In this document: one piece after another, positions 53,502-62,653 of the stretch | How the letters are laid out: each line of letters begins with the position of its first letter | Position numbering within the stretch: position 1 is the stretch's first letter | NCBI RefSeq assembly: GCF_900100785.1 | Contig: NZ_FNCP01000012.1 | Coordinates: 62,001 to 126,000, forward strand | Direction: 5' to 3' | Source of the DNA: Desulfosporosinus hippei DSM 8344 | Lineage (GTDB): Bacteria; Bacillota; Desulfitobacteriia; Desulfitobacteriales; Desulfitobacteriaceae | DNA length: 64,000 nucleotides | Notes under the pieces: model-generated | Seen by the model: only the letters and a program-made list of their open reading frames with translations | Told to the model about the DNA's origin: nothing | Databases searched by the model: none | Position numbers and translations under genes: made by a program

Positions 53502-54857
53502 CTATCTCTCCCTCCGGTAAATTGAGTGCCCGAATTTATCTGTAAGGTTGTAAGCGCAAAAAGGAATTAACTTGCCCTCAGGGCTGACCACATGGATACA
53601 ACAATTTTTTAGGCGTTCAATATCCAGATTCCAGACATCCTGAAAGGCCATACCACTGATGGAAAAGGCATAGATTTTCAGTTGTTGAATTAGATTGTCC
53701 CAGGAGTTGGAGGGCTGGGTGCTTAGGGGCTGAATCTTTAAGGTTTCTGCCCCTGACCATTGCCGAGCTACAAAAGTCCGGGTTTTTCGAGCCAGTTCAT
53801 CTGCCCGCTCCGGCCCATTACAACAGGAATTGTTGACAATGGGTTTTAGAGATCCATCCCTCTGTCTGATAAAATTACCGCTAAAAGAGCAGCGACCATT
53901 ATGGGGTTTCAGATTGCCGACCTTGATTAGTCCATCCGTCTGTTCCTCGATAGCTTGAATGACTTCGGGGAGGGTGATCCTGTCTGAGTCCAGGGGTTCC
54001 TTGAGAATCCTTCCGAAATAACTGACCGGTTGAAAGTGCACCCCTCTGACAGCGGGATGTTTCTCTAAGGCAAACTTGAGGATTCCTCCGATATTGTGAG
54101 TATTAATCCCTGGGATCAAGGTGGGTACTAAGACCACCCCCATCTCCTGTTGAGCGCAGTTCTCGATGGCTTTGGCTTTGAGCCCTAAAAGCTTGCGGCC
54201 TCTGATTGTCTGATAAATGGAATCTTCCGTACCGTCAAATTGCAAGAACACGGAGCTAAGGCCAGCCTTCTTCAATCGGCTTACCAGGACAGGATCTTCA
54301 GCCAGACGCAAGCCATTGGTGTTTAGCTGAATAAAGTTAAAGCCTAATCCTCTTCCCAGTTCCACAATTTCCGGCAGGTCATCTCTAAGGGTTGGTTCGC
54401 CGCCGGACAACTGGATATTAACCGGACCGCTGGCAGCAAGAACCTTCTTATACCACCCCTCTATGACCGCTAAGGATGGTTCATCCAACTCCGTACCCGC
54501 ATTGGCAAAACAAACCCGGCAGTTTAAGTTGCAGCGCTGAGTAATCTCCAGCAAAGCTGTGCAGGTTGTCTTATAGTGCTCCCGGCATAAACCGCAATCA
54601 AAGGGGCAACCTCTCTCTACCTGGGTAAAGCACTCTATAGGAGGAGTCGGAATGGTTGGCCTGAGCCAGGACTCCCATTGAGGACTCCCTCTCCAAAGCA
54701 GAGTTTGATAGTCTCCATGTTCAGGGCAATGCTTGACCATATAAACGGCATCCTCCTGAACTACCCGTTGAGCCGGAATTCTCTGCAAACATTCCGGACA
54801 TAAACTCTCAGTGAAGCTTTCGGTTGTGGATATCAAACATTCGTCTCTTGTTTCCAT
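53502..54857 (-). CDS. Radical SAM protein, TrsS type
   Basis: A 451-residue radical SAM protein. The cluster motif CNLNCRVC (Cys109, 113, 116) is followed by LSGGEPTLRDDL and FLQFDGTEDS. It has many extra cysteines: CPEC near 20, GCPFDCGLC near 84-91, NSCCNG near 340, NCCIH and PFCAYN near the C-terminus, so auxiliary clusters are likely. I recall TrsS as a family in which some members carry selenocysteine; here both residues of NSCCNG are TGT cysteines. It lies between the AMP ligase and the TrsM methyltransferase. Substrate unknown; a modification serving the adjacent molybdenum hydroxylase is inferred from context. Confidence 0.88.
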   Translation of the reverse strand: METRDECLISTTESFTESLCPECLQRIPAQRVVQEDAVYMVKHCPEHGDYQTLLWRGSPQWESWLRPTIPTPPIECFTQVERGCPFDCGLCREHYKTTCTALLEITQRCNLNCRVCFANAGTELDEPSLAVIEGWYKKVLAASGPVNIQLSGGEPTLRDDLPEIVELGRGLGFNFIQLNTNGLRLAEDPVLVSRLKKAGLSSVFLQFDGTEDSIYQTIRGRKLLGLKAKAIENCAQQEMGVVLVPTLIPGINTHNIGGILKFALEKHPAVRGVHFQPVSYFGRILKEPLDSDRITLPEVIQAIEEQTDGLIKVGNLKPHNGRCSFSGNFIRQRDGSLKPIVNNSCCNGPERADELARKTRTFVARQWSGAETLKIQPLSTQPSNSWDNLIQQLKIYAFSISGMAFQDVWNLDIERLKNCCIHVVSPEGKLIPFCAYNLTDKFGHSIYRRER

Positions 54858-54860
54858 CTG

Positions 54861-55646
54861 CTATCCCTTTCTAACTGAAGTAGCATCCTTTTGGGCAATC
54901 AGTTGGAAATATCCCATCTTGGCTTGCTTAAGAGCCCCTTGAACAAGGATCGGATCTACTGAACCTGAACCCGAATCCGGGTTAGAACATGAGCAGACTG
55001 ATGTCTTAAGCCAAAAATTGTTCATGGAGCCATGAGTCATGATTAAATCGACGGTTAGCTGGGTCAACAAGTTGGTATGATCCTTCCAATTAACAAGGTG
55101 AAAACCCTGTTGGGTGAGTTTATTAATTAAGGACTCTTTTGGCAGGGCCCGGCGAATACAGGAGTCTAGCCTAAGCTCTTGCAGAGCTTGAAGCCCTTCG
55201 GGATTTCGGGCATAAACGTCATTGATAACTAACCACCCGCCCGGATTAAGAACTCTGAAAATTTCCTTAAGAACTTGATCCAGGTCTTCCATAACAGACA
55301 AAGCACACTCGGCAAATACTCCATCCATTTCCTGAGCAGGAAAAGGCAAGTCTTCCCCCAGTCCTTGAATCAGGTTCAAATTGGGATTCTGCTTGAGGCC
55401 ACTTTCCAGAAGCAGTGCTGAGGGATCCAGTCCTAGAGCCTGAAGTCCATACAGGGAAACCAAACGATCAACTGTTGCGCCGCTGCCGCAGCCCACATCT
55501 AAAACCCGCGCCCCCGGTGGGAAATCGCAGCTTCGAACTCCCAGATCCGTTAAATAAAAACCACCCGGTCTCAGGGTATCCCCTGTACTCTGGCGCAAGA
55601 GGTCACTCTCATATAGTTTAAAAATTCCTTGGTCATTATTATTCAC
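54861..55646 (-). CDS. SAM-dependent methyltransferase, TrsM type (DVU_1556-like)
   Basis: A 261-residue class I methyltransferase with motif I VLDVGCGSGATVDRL (about 45-59), LGLDPSALLL and FAECALSVMEDLD, then NPGGWLVINDVY. It carries a paired cysteine near 218 (SVCSCSN). GTG start at 55646 after GAGGAA. It is sandwiched between the radical SAM and the C-GCAxxG-C-C genes with three- to four-base gaps, so strict co-expression is expected. Substrate unknown. Confidence 0.87.
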   Translation of the reverse strand: MNNNDQGIFKLYESDLLRQSTGDTLRPGGFYLTDLGVRSCDFPPGARVLDVGCGSGATVDRLVSLYGLQALGLDPSALLLESGLKQNPNLNLIQGLGEDLPFPAQEMDGVFAECALSVMEDLDQVLKEIFRVLNPGGWLVINDVYARNPEGLQALQELRLDSCIRRALPKESLINKLTQQGFHLVNWKDHTNLLTQLTVDLIMTHGSMNNFWLKTSVCSCSNPDSGSGSVDPILVQGALKQAKMGYFQLIAQKDATSVRKG

Positions 55647-55649
55647 TGT

Positions 55650-56096
55650 TTATTCCTCATCCGACATTTCTGGCTCTTCTGCATAGGCTGCCAAAATCTC
55701 ATTAACCTTACTGAAGGTGGTTGAAACTATATTGCCGCATTGCACAGGGTACTCATTACCCTCGCCCAGAGAGTGATCTAAGATCCCGTCACAATCGATA
55801 CTGCCATGAACCTCTTCAAACCACTCCAGCAAATCATTGATCATCCGGTTAAATTTAGGGTGTCCGAATTCCTGGGGTGTTCCCTTCCCCGTCTTTAAGC
55901 CAAGCACACACACTCCACCGGTAAGTGCTCCGCAGGTTTTTCCTGATCTGCCTATCCCTCCGCACAACCCCTGCATGGCTCTAATTAAGTCTGGGTTTTC
56001 CTGACCTTGTTCATCTAATCCTAAGATAACCATGATTTGGCTGCAGCAGAATCCCTGGGTGGCTAATTGAAACATACGAAAAGCGTCGACGGTCAT
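55650..56096 (-). CDS. C-GCAxxG-C-C family redox protein (DVU_1555-like)
   Basis: A 148-residue protein with the family cysteine pattern: FCCSQIMVILGL near residue 17, LCGGIGRSGKTCGALTGGVC around 45-64, then SIDCDGIL and VQCGNIV. Such proteins are thought to bind an Fe-S cluster or act in electron transfer, and often accompany molybdenum enzymes or reductases. AGGGGGGAG precedes the ATG. The acidic tail (EEPEMSDEE) is unusual. Role within the operon unknown. Confidence 0.85.
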   Translation of the reverse strand: MTVDAFRMFQLATQGFCCSQIMVILGLDEQGQENPDLIRAMQGLCGGIGRSGKTCGALTGGVCVLGLKTGKGTPQEFGHPKFNRMINDLLEWFEEVHGSIDCDGILDHSLGEGNEYPVQCGNIVSTTFSKVNEILAAYAEEPEMSDEE

Positions 56097-56108
56097 CCTG
56101 CTCCCCCC

Positions 56109-56321
56109 TTATTTATCTTCAAGGCTTTGTTCTACTTCAAACATTTTCCCTAAAGCCAGATCTTCAGTAATTAACACCAGACCACAACTGAGGCATTTTA
56201 ACTCTTCTACGACAAAATCGTTACCCAAATAGGAGGCCTTGACCGCCCCTCTCTGGAGTTCTCCACCACATTTTCCACACTTCCAAGGGGTTTTAGAAGT
56301 TTGTTTTTGATTGTTATTCAT
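56109..56321 (-). CDS. Small CxxC/CxxC redox protein (DVU_1557-like)
   Basis: A 70-residue protein with two CxxC pairs, CGKCGGEL near 15 and CLSCG near 44, a zinc-ribbon or rubredoxin-like layout. The start overlaps the stop of the big oxidoreductase by four bases (ATGA). It probably shuttles electrons or binds zinc for its neighbours. I recall this as the DVU_1557 redox protein family. Confidence 0.8.
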   Translation of the reverse strand: MNNNQKQTSKTPWKCGKCGGELQRGAVKASYLGNDFVVEELKCLSCGLVLITEDLALGKMFEVEQSLEDK

Positions 56322-58615
56322 GATCCTTCCTCCACAATTTCCATGCGGTGGCTATACACATTGAGTACCACAAAGCCTTGCTCCTGTTCTTGATATTCAA
56401 CCCAATAGGTCACTTTAACAGGCCGGAAACAGGCTAAGCTGTGACCATTGTCAGGGTTAACAAACTTTCTTCCCGTCCCTTCGGCCAGTTCTATGACCCG
56501 TTGAATATCTTCAATTAATATCCGTCGTTCTTCCATAATCCCCAGGACTCTTTCATCTAACTGGAGTTTAATCTGCAAATAGGCCACATCCTTTTTCGGC
56601 AGAACTTCTTTCCACAGTGAGTCTAACAAGGTTCTTTTGAGTTTTGCTCGATTTTCGTGGCGATATGATAAACCAACCCTGGGTCTAAGTGCCGCCTCTT
56701 CAAAGTTAGTAGCGAACATCAAATCTAAGAGATGAACCGTTCGTTTGCCCTGGGAGGCGAAATTATCCCGGCACATAGCGCAGTAGGCCACATAGTCCGT
56801 AGAGCTTTCCTGGATTCGATCTTCAACAATTTTCTTCCCTAAGTTCGGATTAGCAAAGGATGTCAGTCCTCCGAAGCCACAACACTTGGTTCGTTCTTTG
56901 CTGTAGGGTAATTCTTCAATCTCACACCCCAGCTCCTGTAAGATTTGGCGTACGGCAGCTTGGAGGTTTGGCTCATTTCTCGTAGTACAAGGGTCTTGAA
57001 CAGCCAGTTTAACCCCGGTGGGGCAGACTCCCTGCTCAGGCAAACCCAAGTCCGCCATCAGCTCCCATAAGGATACCACCTCCGGAAACCTTTCCCGGAA
57101 TATGCTGTGACAGGTAGAGCAGGCGACAATGATTTGCGGTTTGCCTAATGACTCCCATTCATGCACTAAATCCTTTAAACTGTTTTGAAACAATTCTTGA
57201 TCTCCCGCCCAATCTGCCGGAGCGTTGCAGCAACGCAGCAGAAGAGCGACTCCTCCGGAAAGCTTGTCAGTTAAATAGGCATAAACCTGTTTAACTCGTT
57301 CCGGCGAAGAACCACTTAATTGACAGCCGGGAAAAAAGACATACTTACTGGAAGTGTGGCCGGGTTGATGTCTGGTTAGAGTGAATTCCGCGCTGTTGTT
57401 GAAAGCCATATCCCTCAGAGCGAAATCATGAGCCGAGGAAGGCATTTTCCCTTTGCTCACCATGCTTTCCCGGGTTGCTTTACAGGTTACCCCCAGATCC
57501 AGCCCCTGAGGACATATTTCTGCGCACTGGCCACAGAGACTGCAGGAATTGATCATTTTGTTCCCATGGCGCATTCCCATGACGATGGTATCATTATTAT
57601 AGATTTGCCTCAAATACTTTTTGGGGTAACTTCCATATTCTTGCATATATTTGCAAGCTTTGACACATTCCAGACATTGACAGTCCAGACACCTGCCTGC
57701 TTCTTGAAGCGCTTCCTCCTGGGTATACCCTTGGAAGCTGTCACTCATTGGCACCTGGGACAAAGGAGTTATTCCTTGAGTATTAACGTACAATTGGGTC
57801 TCATAAGCCCCTTCTCCTTCTCGAGAAGCAGTCAAGGAGACGCCCTGCAAATAGCGATCCATGGAAACGGCAGCCTTCCGGCCGTCTGCAACTGAATTAA
57901 TGAGAGAATTATTACCTGCATAAGACCCGCCAAATATTCCGGGCAGGAGAGTTGCACAGGTGAAGGGGTTGATCTGCAACTGCTCACCTAAGAGCTCTGT
58001 CATCTCCGGCGAATTTTCGGCAAGCCCCAGATACAAGACATTAAATTCTCCTTGAAGTTTAGTTAAATCCTGAGATGTTATGGCTGTGTTTAGATGTATC
58101 TGAACGTTGAGCCTGCTCAATACGGCTAATTCCTCGACGATGACCTCGGGAGGTAATTGATCCTTCGGGAAACTCCGGAGATATCCGCCCAAGCGGTCAG
58201 TTTTCTCAAACAGGCTAACTTTATATCCTTTTTTAGCTAAGTCATAGGCTGCCGTCAGGCCTCTCAGGCCTGAACCAACGATAGCAACGATCTGGCTTTT
58301 AGGGGGAACTATTCCCATCTTGATTTTTGCGGAGTGATTTTGCACGCAATACCGTTCTAGGTCTGAGATTGCAACAGCCTCTCCTACGTCTTGGCGTAAG
58401 CAGACAGCTTCACAGGGATGATCACAAATTCGGCCGATGATTCCGGGAAAGGGCTGTTTCTTTTGGAGGGTTGCTAAGGCACTTTTCCAGTCTTGCTTTT
58501 GAATATCCAACATTAATTTCCGAACGTCTACATGAATAGGGCAGCCTGCCGTGCAGGCCGGAGGGTTTTCCTGAGTACACTTGGCTTCTTGCTTTTTAAG
58601 TTCGTCTTGATCCAT
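56318..58615 (-). CDS. FAD and multi-[4Fe-4S] oxidoreductase with HdrD-like domain (DVU_1558-like)
   Basis: About 765 residues. Order: a GltD-type N-terminal Fe-S domain (CTAGCPIHVDVRKL, CDHPCEAVCLR), a FAD-binding Rossmann segment (VAIVGSGLRGLTAAYDL near 110), a second dicluster ferredoxin region (CLDCQCLECVKACKY and CSLCGQCAEICPQG, about 315-370), and an HdrD-like cysteine-rich part (FFPGCQLSG; CCNAPADWAGD; DPCTTR; CCGFGG; YCAMCRDN). It likely moves electrons between NAD(P)H or a quinone-type donor and thiols or Mop. Start taken as ATG 58615; the ribosome binding site is weak. It heads the operon; repeat copy B lies just upstream. Confidence 0.88.
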   Translation of the reverse strand: MDQDELKKQEAKCTQENPPACTAGCPIHVDVRKLMLDIQKQDWKSALATLQKKQPFPGIIGRICDHPCEAVCLRQDVGEAVAISDLERYCVQNHSAKIKMGIVPPKSQIVAIVGSGLRGLTAAYDLAKKGYKVSLFEKTDRLGGYLRSFPKDQLPPEVIVEELAVLSRLNVQIHLNTAITSQDLTKLQGEFNVLYLGLAENSPEMTELLGEQLQINPFTCATLLPGIFGGSYAGNNSLINSVADGRKAAVSMDRYLQGVSLTASREGEGAYETQLYVNTQGITPLSQVPMSDSFQGYTQEEALQEAGRCLDCQCLECVKACKYMQEYGSYPKKYLRQIYNNDTIVMGMRHGNKMINSCSLCGQCAEICPQGLDLGVTCKATRESMVSKGKMPSSAHDFALRDMAFNNSAEFTLTRHQPGHTSSKYVFFPGCQLSGSSPERVKQVYAYLTDKLSGGVALLLRCCNAPADWAGDQELFQNSLKDLVHEWESLGKPQIIVACSTCHSIFRERFPEVVSLWELMADLGLPEQGVCPTGVKLAVQDPCTTRNEPNLQAAVRQILQELGCEIEELPYSKERTKCCGFGGLTSFANPNLGKKIVEDRIQESSTDYVAYCAMCRDNFASQGKRTVHLLDLMFATNFEEAALRPRVGLSYRHENRAKLKRTLLDSLWKEVLPKKDVAYLQIKLQLDERVLGIMEERRILIEDIQRVIELAEGTGRKFVNPDNGHSLACFRPVKVTYWVEYQEQEQGFVVLNVYSHRMEIVEEGS

Positions 58616-58720
58616 CAGCAACACCAACTCACTTCATAATGATATTCAAGGGGGGTAGGACTGAAATTAATATGTTATAGGCACAAAGCTTTGGCCAGAA
58701 ATGCATTAGATGAAGAAAAC

Positions 58721-59391
58721 GGGTCGCTCGGGTCGGGCTGCTTCGCCCACATCCGCACACCCAGCACTCCGAGGCTCGCCCACTCGCCGGCGCGGGGCTA
58801 CGCCAAACCTCCGGGTAATACCTGAGGTGAACCCGTGGCTCCGCTTCCCGCGCCAGCTTTGTGGACCTTACCGCCTCTCCATGCAATGGGTTCACTTCTG
58901 TGGATCGAAGCCACCCTGTCTTTTAGGTCTACTATTCTTAAGCGTGTTTTGGGGTATTTTTCAGAGTAGGCCTTTATGCAGCTTCTGCGGCACCATCAGA
59001 TGATGCTTTGAGGGCATTACCGCCTCTCAGCGTGATTCGTTCACTTCTGCTGGGACAAGCTTCCTTCCTAACACGCCAAAGATCCTGCCTAGCCATACCT
59101 GAGCCCCAAAATTCTGCTTACACTCCTAGTAAACTGGCTGAAGGAGCGCTTTTCAGCTAAGCGGATGCGTCAGTGAAGCCGAGCTATGGCGAGGGCCGAC
59201 GGTTCGCGTCACCGTAGCGCGCCGCAGGTTCACATGCAGAAATACCAGGAGGTTCGGACGCGCTCGCGAACCGTCCAGCGAGCCAGCGGCGGAACTCGCA
59301 GACGCGTGCTGACCGACGAAGACACTGTCTTCGCACGGGTTAACACAGCTAAAAAGCGCTCCGCCCCAGAGCCAGACAGAAGAACCGACCC
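58721..59391. repeat. Long modular non-coding repeat element, copy B
   Basis: Second copy of the element at 9888-10750, lying between the Mop gene and the operon of its accessory genes. It has the same ends (GGGTCG at 58721, CGACCC at 59386-59391), one full direct unit, a reduced second unit (about 59000-59050) and the inverted unit (about 59113-59309, nearly identical to copy A). Stems: 58787-58797 with 58846-58856, and 59198-59208 with 59265-59275. A palindromic hairpin (59317-59333) sits in the inverted unit here but in the direct unit (9943-9959) in copy A. No credible coding potential. The gap 58628-59442 otherwise shows no clear promoter. Confidence 0.8.
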
Positions 59392-59442
59392 GCTGTCTAC
59401 CCCTGAGACTCTTTCAGAATAGTTCACGAGCCTGCGGATTAA

Positions 59443-62169
59443 TTATTTCTTAGCATTGAGCGCCGCCAGAACTTTTTCCGGACGGGCAGGCAAGTGGGTC
59501 ATCCGGACTCCACAAGCATTGTAAATGGCGTTGATGATTGAAGCATGAGGAGAGGTCAGGGGCAATTCTCCTGAGCCTGCAGCCCCAAATGGACCATGAG
59601 GCCTATGGGTCTCTACATAATGAAGTTCAATATTATCCGGGACATCTTTGATGAAGGGTAATCCACAGCTGATCAAATCAATGTGTTTCTTGATGTCTTC
59701 GAAATCTTCACTAAGAGCTAAGCCTAAACCTTGAACTAAGCCGCCATACAGTTGTCCATCTACGACTAATTTGTTGGCGATCTTCCCTACATCTGCTACC
59801 ATTGTCATTTTTACAACTTCAGTCTTCCCGGTGGTAATGTTGACTTCAACTTGGGATAAGAAAGCTCCGTACATATAGACGGCAAAGGGATTTCCTTGTC
59901 CGGTCTCTACACTGCACTCCGAAGCAGGAGCAGTCCAAGCACCACTAAAATAAACCGGCAACTTTTCGACAATCATCTCGTCATAGGTACGGAAAGTTCC
60001 GTCCTCTTTGGTAATCCCTTTGATGAGTTCTTCACAAGCAACTCGAGTAGCATTACCGACTAAAACTTGGGAACGGCTTCCACCCGCCGGTCCGCTGTTA
60101 GGGGTCTTTTCCATGTCATTCATAACCAACTTGATATCCTCTGGTTTGATTCCCAAAGGACGCAGGGCTTCATGAGCCGTTGCTAAAGTTCCCATATCCG
60201 CACCCTGCCCATGGTCTTCCCAAGAAGTATATATTGTTACGCCTTTTGAAGTTAACTCTGCATTGACCACAGAGCTGTCTGCTCCGTCCAGGCCTGATCC
60301 ATAGACACCAATGGATATTCCAATTCCGCGTTTCTTGTCAGGTGAGGATGCCGGCTGTTTAGCCCATTCCTGTGCCGTTTCGTAACAAGGTTTAAGTTTA
60401 TCCAGGATATCCACCAGGCAGTAAACATCAGGTTCACATCCCGTTGGGGTGGTGTCTCCCGGTCTGTAGACGTTTTTGTAACGTAATTCAAAGGGATCCA
60501 TCCCTAGCTTTTCTGCTAGTTCGTCCATTAATACCTCTGAGGAGAAGGTGCTTTGTGGAGATCCATACCCTCGGAAAGCTGAACCCCAGGCATGGTTCGT
60601 ACACACGGTTCGACCATTGCCGCGAATATTGGGGATATTGTAACCACAGCCTATGAACTGAGTACCACGCATAGTCAGCAAGTCACCGAACTCAGAATAG
60701 GGACCATGGTCGACGGTCCAGTCTGATTCCATGGCTACTAATTTCCCTTCTTTAGTCGCCCCATATTTGAGATTAATGAAGAAAGGCGAACGCTTTCCTG
60801 TATAAGTGGTTTGCTGATAGTAGTCAAACTCCAGGTAGACTGGTTTACCTGTGGCCACAGCGGCAACCCCTAATAAAGCTTCAATCGTTGGACTAAATTT
60901 ATAGCCAAAAGTTCCGCCGGCGGGATTCTGCACCAGAATCAGTTTATCGGACTCAATTCCGATCCCTGCACAGATCATTGCTTGATGGAGATGAATTCCG
61001 ATACTCTTGGAATGAATAATCAGCTTACCCTCTTCATTAAAGAAAGCAAAACCCACATCAGGTTCAATGGGCAAATGGGGTTGTCGTCCGATATAAAAGT
61101 CGTCCTCTACAACTACATCAGCGGCTTCCATTAAAGGAGCGGTTTCATCTCCTTTTACTACCTTGGTTTCGAAATAAACGTTGGGTGTGCCGGGGTGTAT
61201 TTCAATGGCATCATCCGCCATGGCAGCAGGAGCACTCATATATTCAGGGAGCAACTCAAGTTCCACTTTTACTTTATCAGCCGCTGCCTGAGCGTGTGCT
61301 GCCGTATCAGCTGCAACAATGGCTATGGCATCACCAAATTGGAACACTTTTTTCTCACAGAGAATGGGGCGATCCCATCCATCTCCCTTATTGGTCGGGA
61401 AAGTGATTAAACCGGTAATTTGGTTCTTGCCGACAACATCTTTATGGGTAATAACTCGATAAACTCCCGGCATTTTCTCAGCTTCAGAGGTATCAATGGA
61501 GAGAATATTAGCATGAGAAACTTTGGCCTGTACCAATTTGAGCTGCAGAGTTTCACAAGGCATTTTGATTCCTACATCAGCGCCAAAGTCCCAAGTACCG
61601 GTAACTTTAGCCAAGGCCGATGGACGAATGTATTCCGTGCCCCAAATTCGGCCGTCTTCAGGCAATTTACACCATAACTCTTCTACAGTAACCTCACCGC
61701 GTATTAAACGAGCAGCTTCCATAACTGAGTCAACTAAGGGTTTGTATCCTGTGCAACGGCATGCATTTCTGTGCTTTTGGAACCAATCTCGGACATCATC
61801 CCTGGTGGGATTATTATTTTCCTCTAAGAGTTGTTTGGCAGAAACAATAAAGCCCGGACTACAAAAACCACATTGAGCAGCGCCATGAATCATCCAGGCC
61901 AGCTGCAAGGGGTGTAAGTGCTCCTTAGTGCCCACGCCTTCAATAGTGGTGATAACAGCTTCATCAGCAATTCGCTTCATTTTAGTAACGCAGGAACGAA
62001 TGACTTTCCCATCAACAATAACAGAGCAAGCACCGCATTGAGCCTTGCCACATCCTATTTTAGTTCCGGTCATGTGCAGTTGTCCCCGCAAGACATTGGC
62101 TAGAGTTACTTCACCATCAACAATTAATGTTTGAGGGTTACCGTTGATAATGACATGTTTCTTAATCAT
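59443..62169 (-). CDS. mop: Molybdenum aldehyde oxidoreductase, Mop type (xanthine dehydrogenase family)
   Basis: A 908-residue single-chain enzyme like Desulfovibrio gigas Mop. The N-terminal [2Fe-2S] domain has Cys40, 45, 48 and 60 (GCGKAQCGACSV); the second has CGFCSPGF and CRCTGYKP. The large molybdenum domain has the pterin-binding GGTFGYKFSPT, AWGSAFRGYGSPQ and the catalytic glutamate in GSGELPL (Glu868). It oxidises aldehydes to acids using Mo-MCD, passing electrons to ferredoxin or flavodoxin. AAGGAGAG precedes the ATG. It lies upstream of the TrsS/TrsM operon and divergent from a MoCF protein. Confidence 0.95.
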   Translation of the reverse strand: MIKKHVIINGNPQTLIVDGEVTLANVLRGQLHMTGTKIGCGKAQCGACSVIVDGKVIRSCVTKMKRIADEAVITTIEGVGTKEHLHPLQLAWMIHGAAQCGFCSPGFIVSAKQLLEENNNPTRDDVRDWFQKHRNACRCTGYKPLVDSVMEAARLIRGEVTVEELWCKLPEDGRIWGTEYIRPSALAKVTGTWDFGADVGIKMPCETLQLKLVQAKVSHANILSIDTSEAEKMPGVYRVITHKDVVGKNQITGLITFPTNKGDGWDRPILCEKKVFQFGDAIAIVAADTAAHAQAAADKVKVELELLPEYMSAPAAMADDAIEIHPGTPNVYFETKVVKGDETAPLMEAADVVVEDDFYIGRQPHLPIEPDVGFAFFNEEGKLIIHSKSIGIHLHQAMICAGIGIESDKLILVQNPAGGTFGYKFSPTIEALLGVAAVATGKPVYLEFDYYQQTTYTGKRSPFFINLKYGATKEGKLVAMESDWTVDHGPYSEFGDLLTMRGTQFIGCGYNIPNIRGNGRTVCTNHAWGSAFRGYGSPQSTFSSEVLMDELAEKLGMDPFELRYKNVYRPGDTTPTGCEPDVYCLVDILDKLKPCYETAQEWAKQPASSPDKKRGIGISIGVYGSGLDGADSSVVNAELTSKGVTIYTSWEDHGQGADMGTLATAHEALRPLGIKPEDIKLVMNDMEKTPNSGPAGGSRSQVLVGNATRVACEELIKGITKEDGTFRTYDEMIVEKLPVYFSGAWTAPASECSVETGQGNPFAVYMYGAFLSQVEVNITTGKTEVVKMTMVADVGKIANKLVVDGQLYGGLVQGLGLALSEDFEDIKKHIDLISCGLPFIKDVPDNIELHYVETHRPHGPFGAAGSGELPLTSPHASIINAIYNACGVRMTHLPARPEKVLAALNAKK

Positions 62170-62425
62170 TCTTTTCTCTCCTTTTTCCTTGATTAATCCT
62201 GTACAATCTGCTTTGGTTCTCCCAGTTTGTGCTATAGCTTGATGACTTCATTTTTCGAACTTATATCTGGTATGTTCTGGACAGCAGTAGAGCAAATTTC
62301 CCCACTCACTTGTTAAACAACTGACAAATGTTCCTCCCATTCTTTTTTTGCAGGCTATAATTTGCTTGCCTAAGTTTGGTTAACTTTGATTTAATTTGCT
62401 CTACTTTGCTTTACTTGAAGATTGT

Positions 62426-62441
62426 TGCAATAATCATGCCA
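62426..62441 (-). promoter_or_regulatory. Sigma54 -24/-12 promoter of the Mop gene
   Basis: Minus strand TGGCATGATTATTGCA: -24 TGGCAT (62436-62441), -12 TTGCA (62426-62430), correct register. It leaves a leader of about 245 bases before the Mop start. Elsewhere in the 62170-62653 gap I see only a TGTTCTGGACA dyad fragment near 62274. Confidence 0.7.
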
Positions 62442-62653
62442 ATGATTCAGACTATTTAAACTTCGTCTCTCTTCCCTATTCTCTAATCCTCTCACCAAAA
62501 CACTTCCCTCTTGACCATCCGAAAAGAATGCTGTACCATGCAATTGGGCAGCTTGATTTCCCCTCAATCTGCCTTGAACTCTGACATTTTTCTTCCCTGC
62601 TTCTGGTGAGGTGTAATCGAACACCCTTACACGATGTATTGGAGGATATCTTC

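Noticed and set aside
59186-59427. Open frames on both strands in repeat copy B
   Set aside because: Same reasoning: frames are by-products of the element, and insertions between copies are not multiples of three.
62391-62624. Minus-strand 77-codon frame between Mop and MoCF paralogue 2
   Set aside because: It covers the sigma54 promoter, has no ribosome binding site and no family resemblance.
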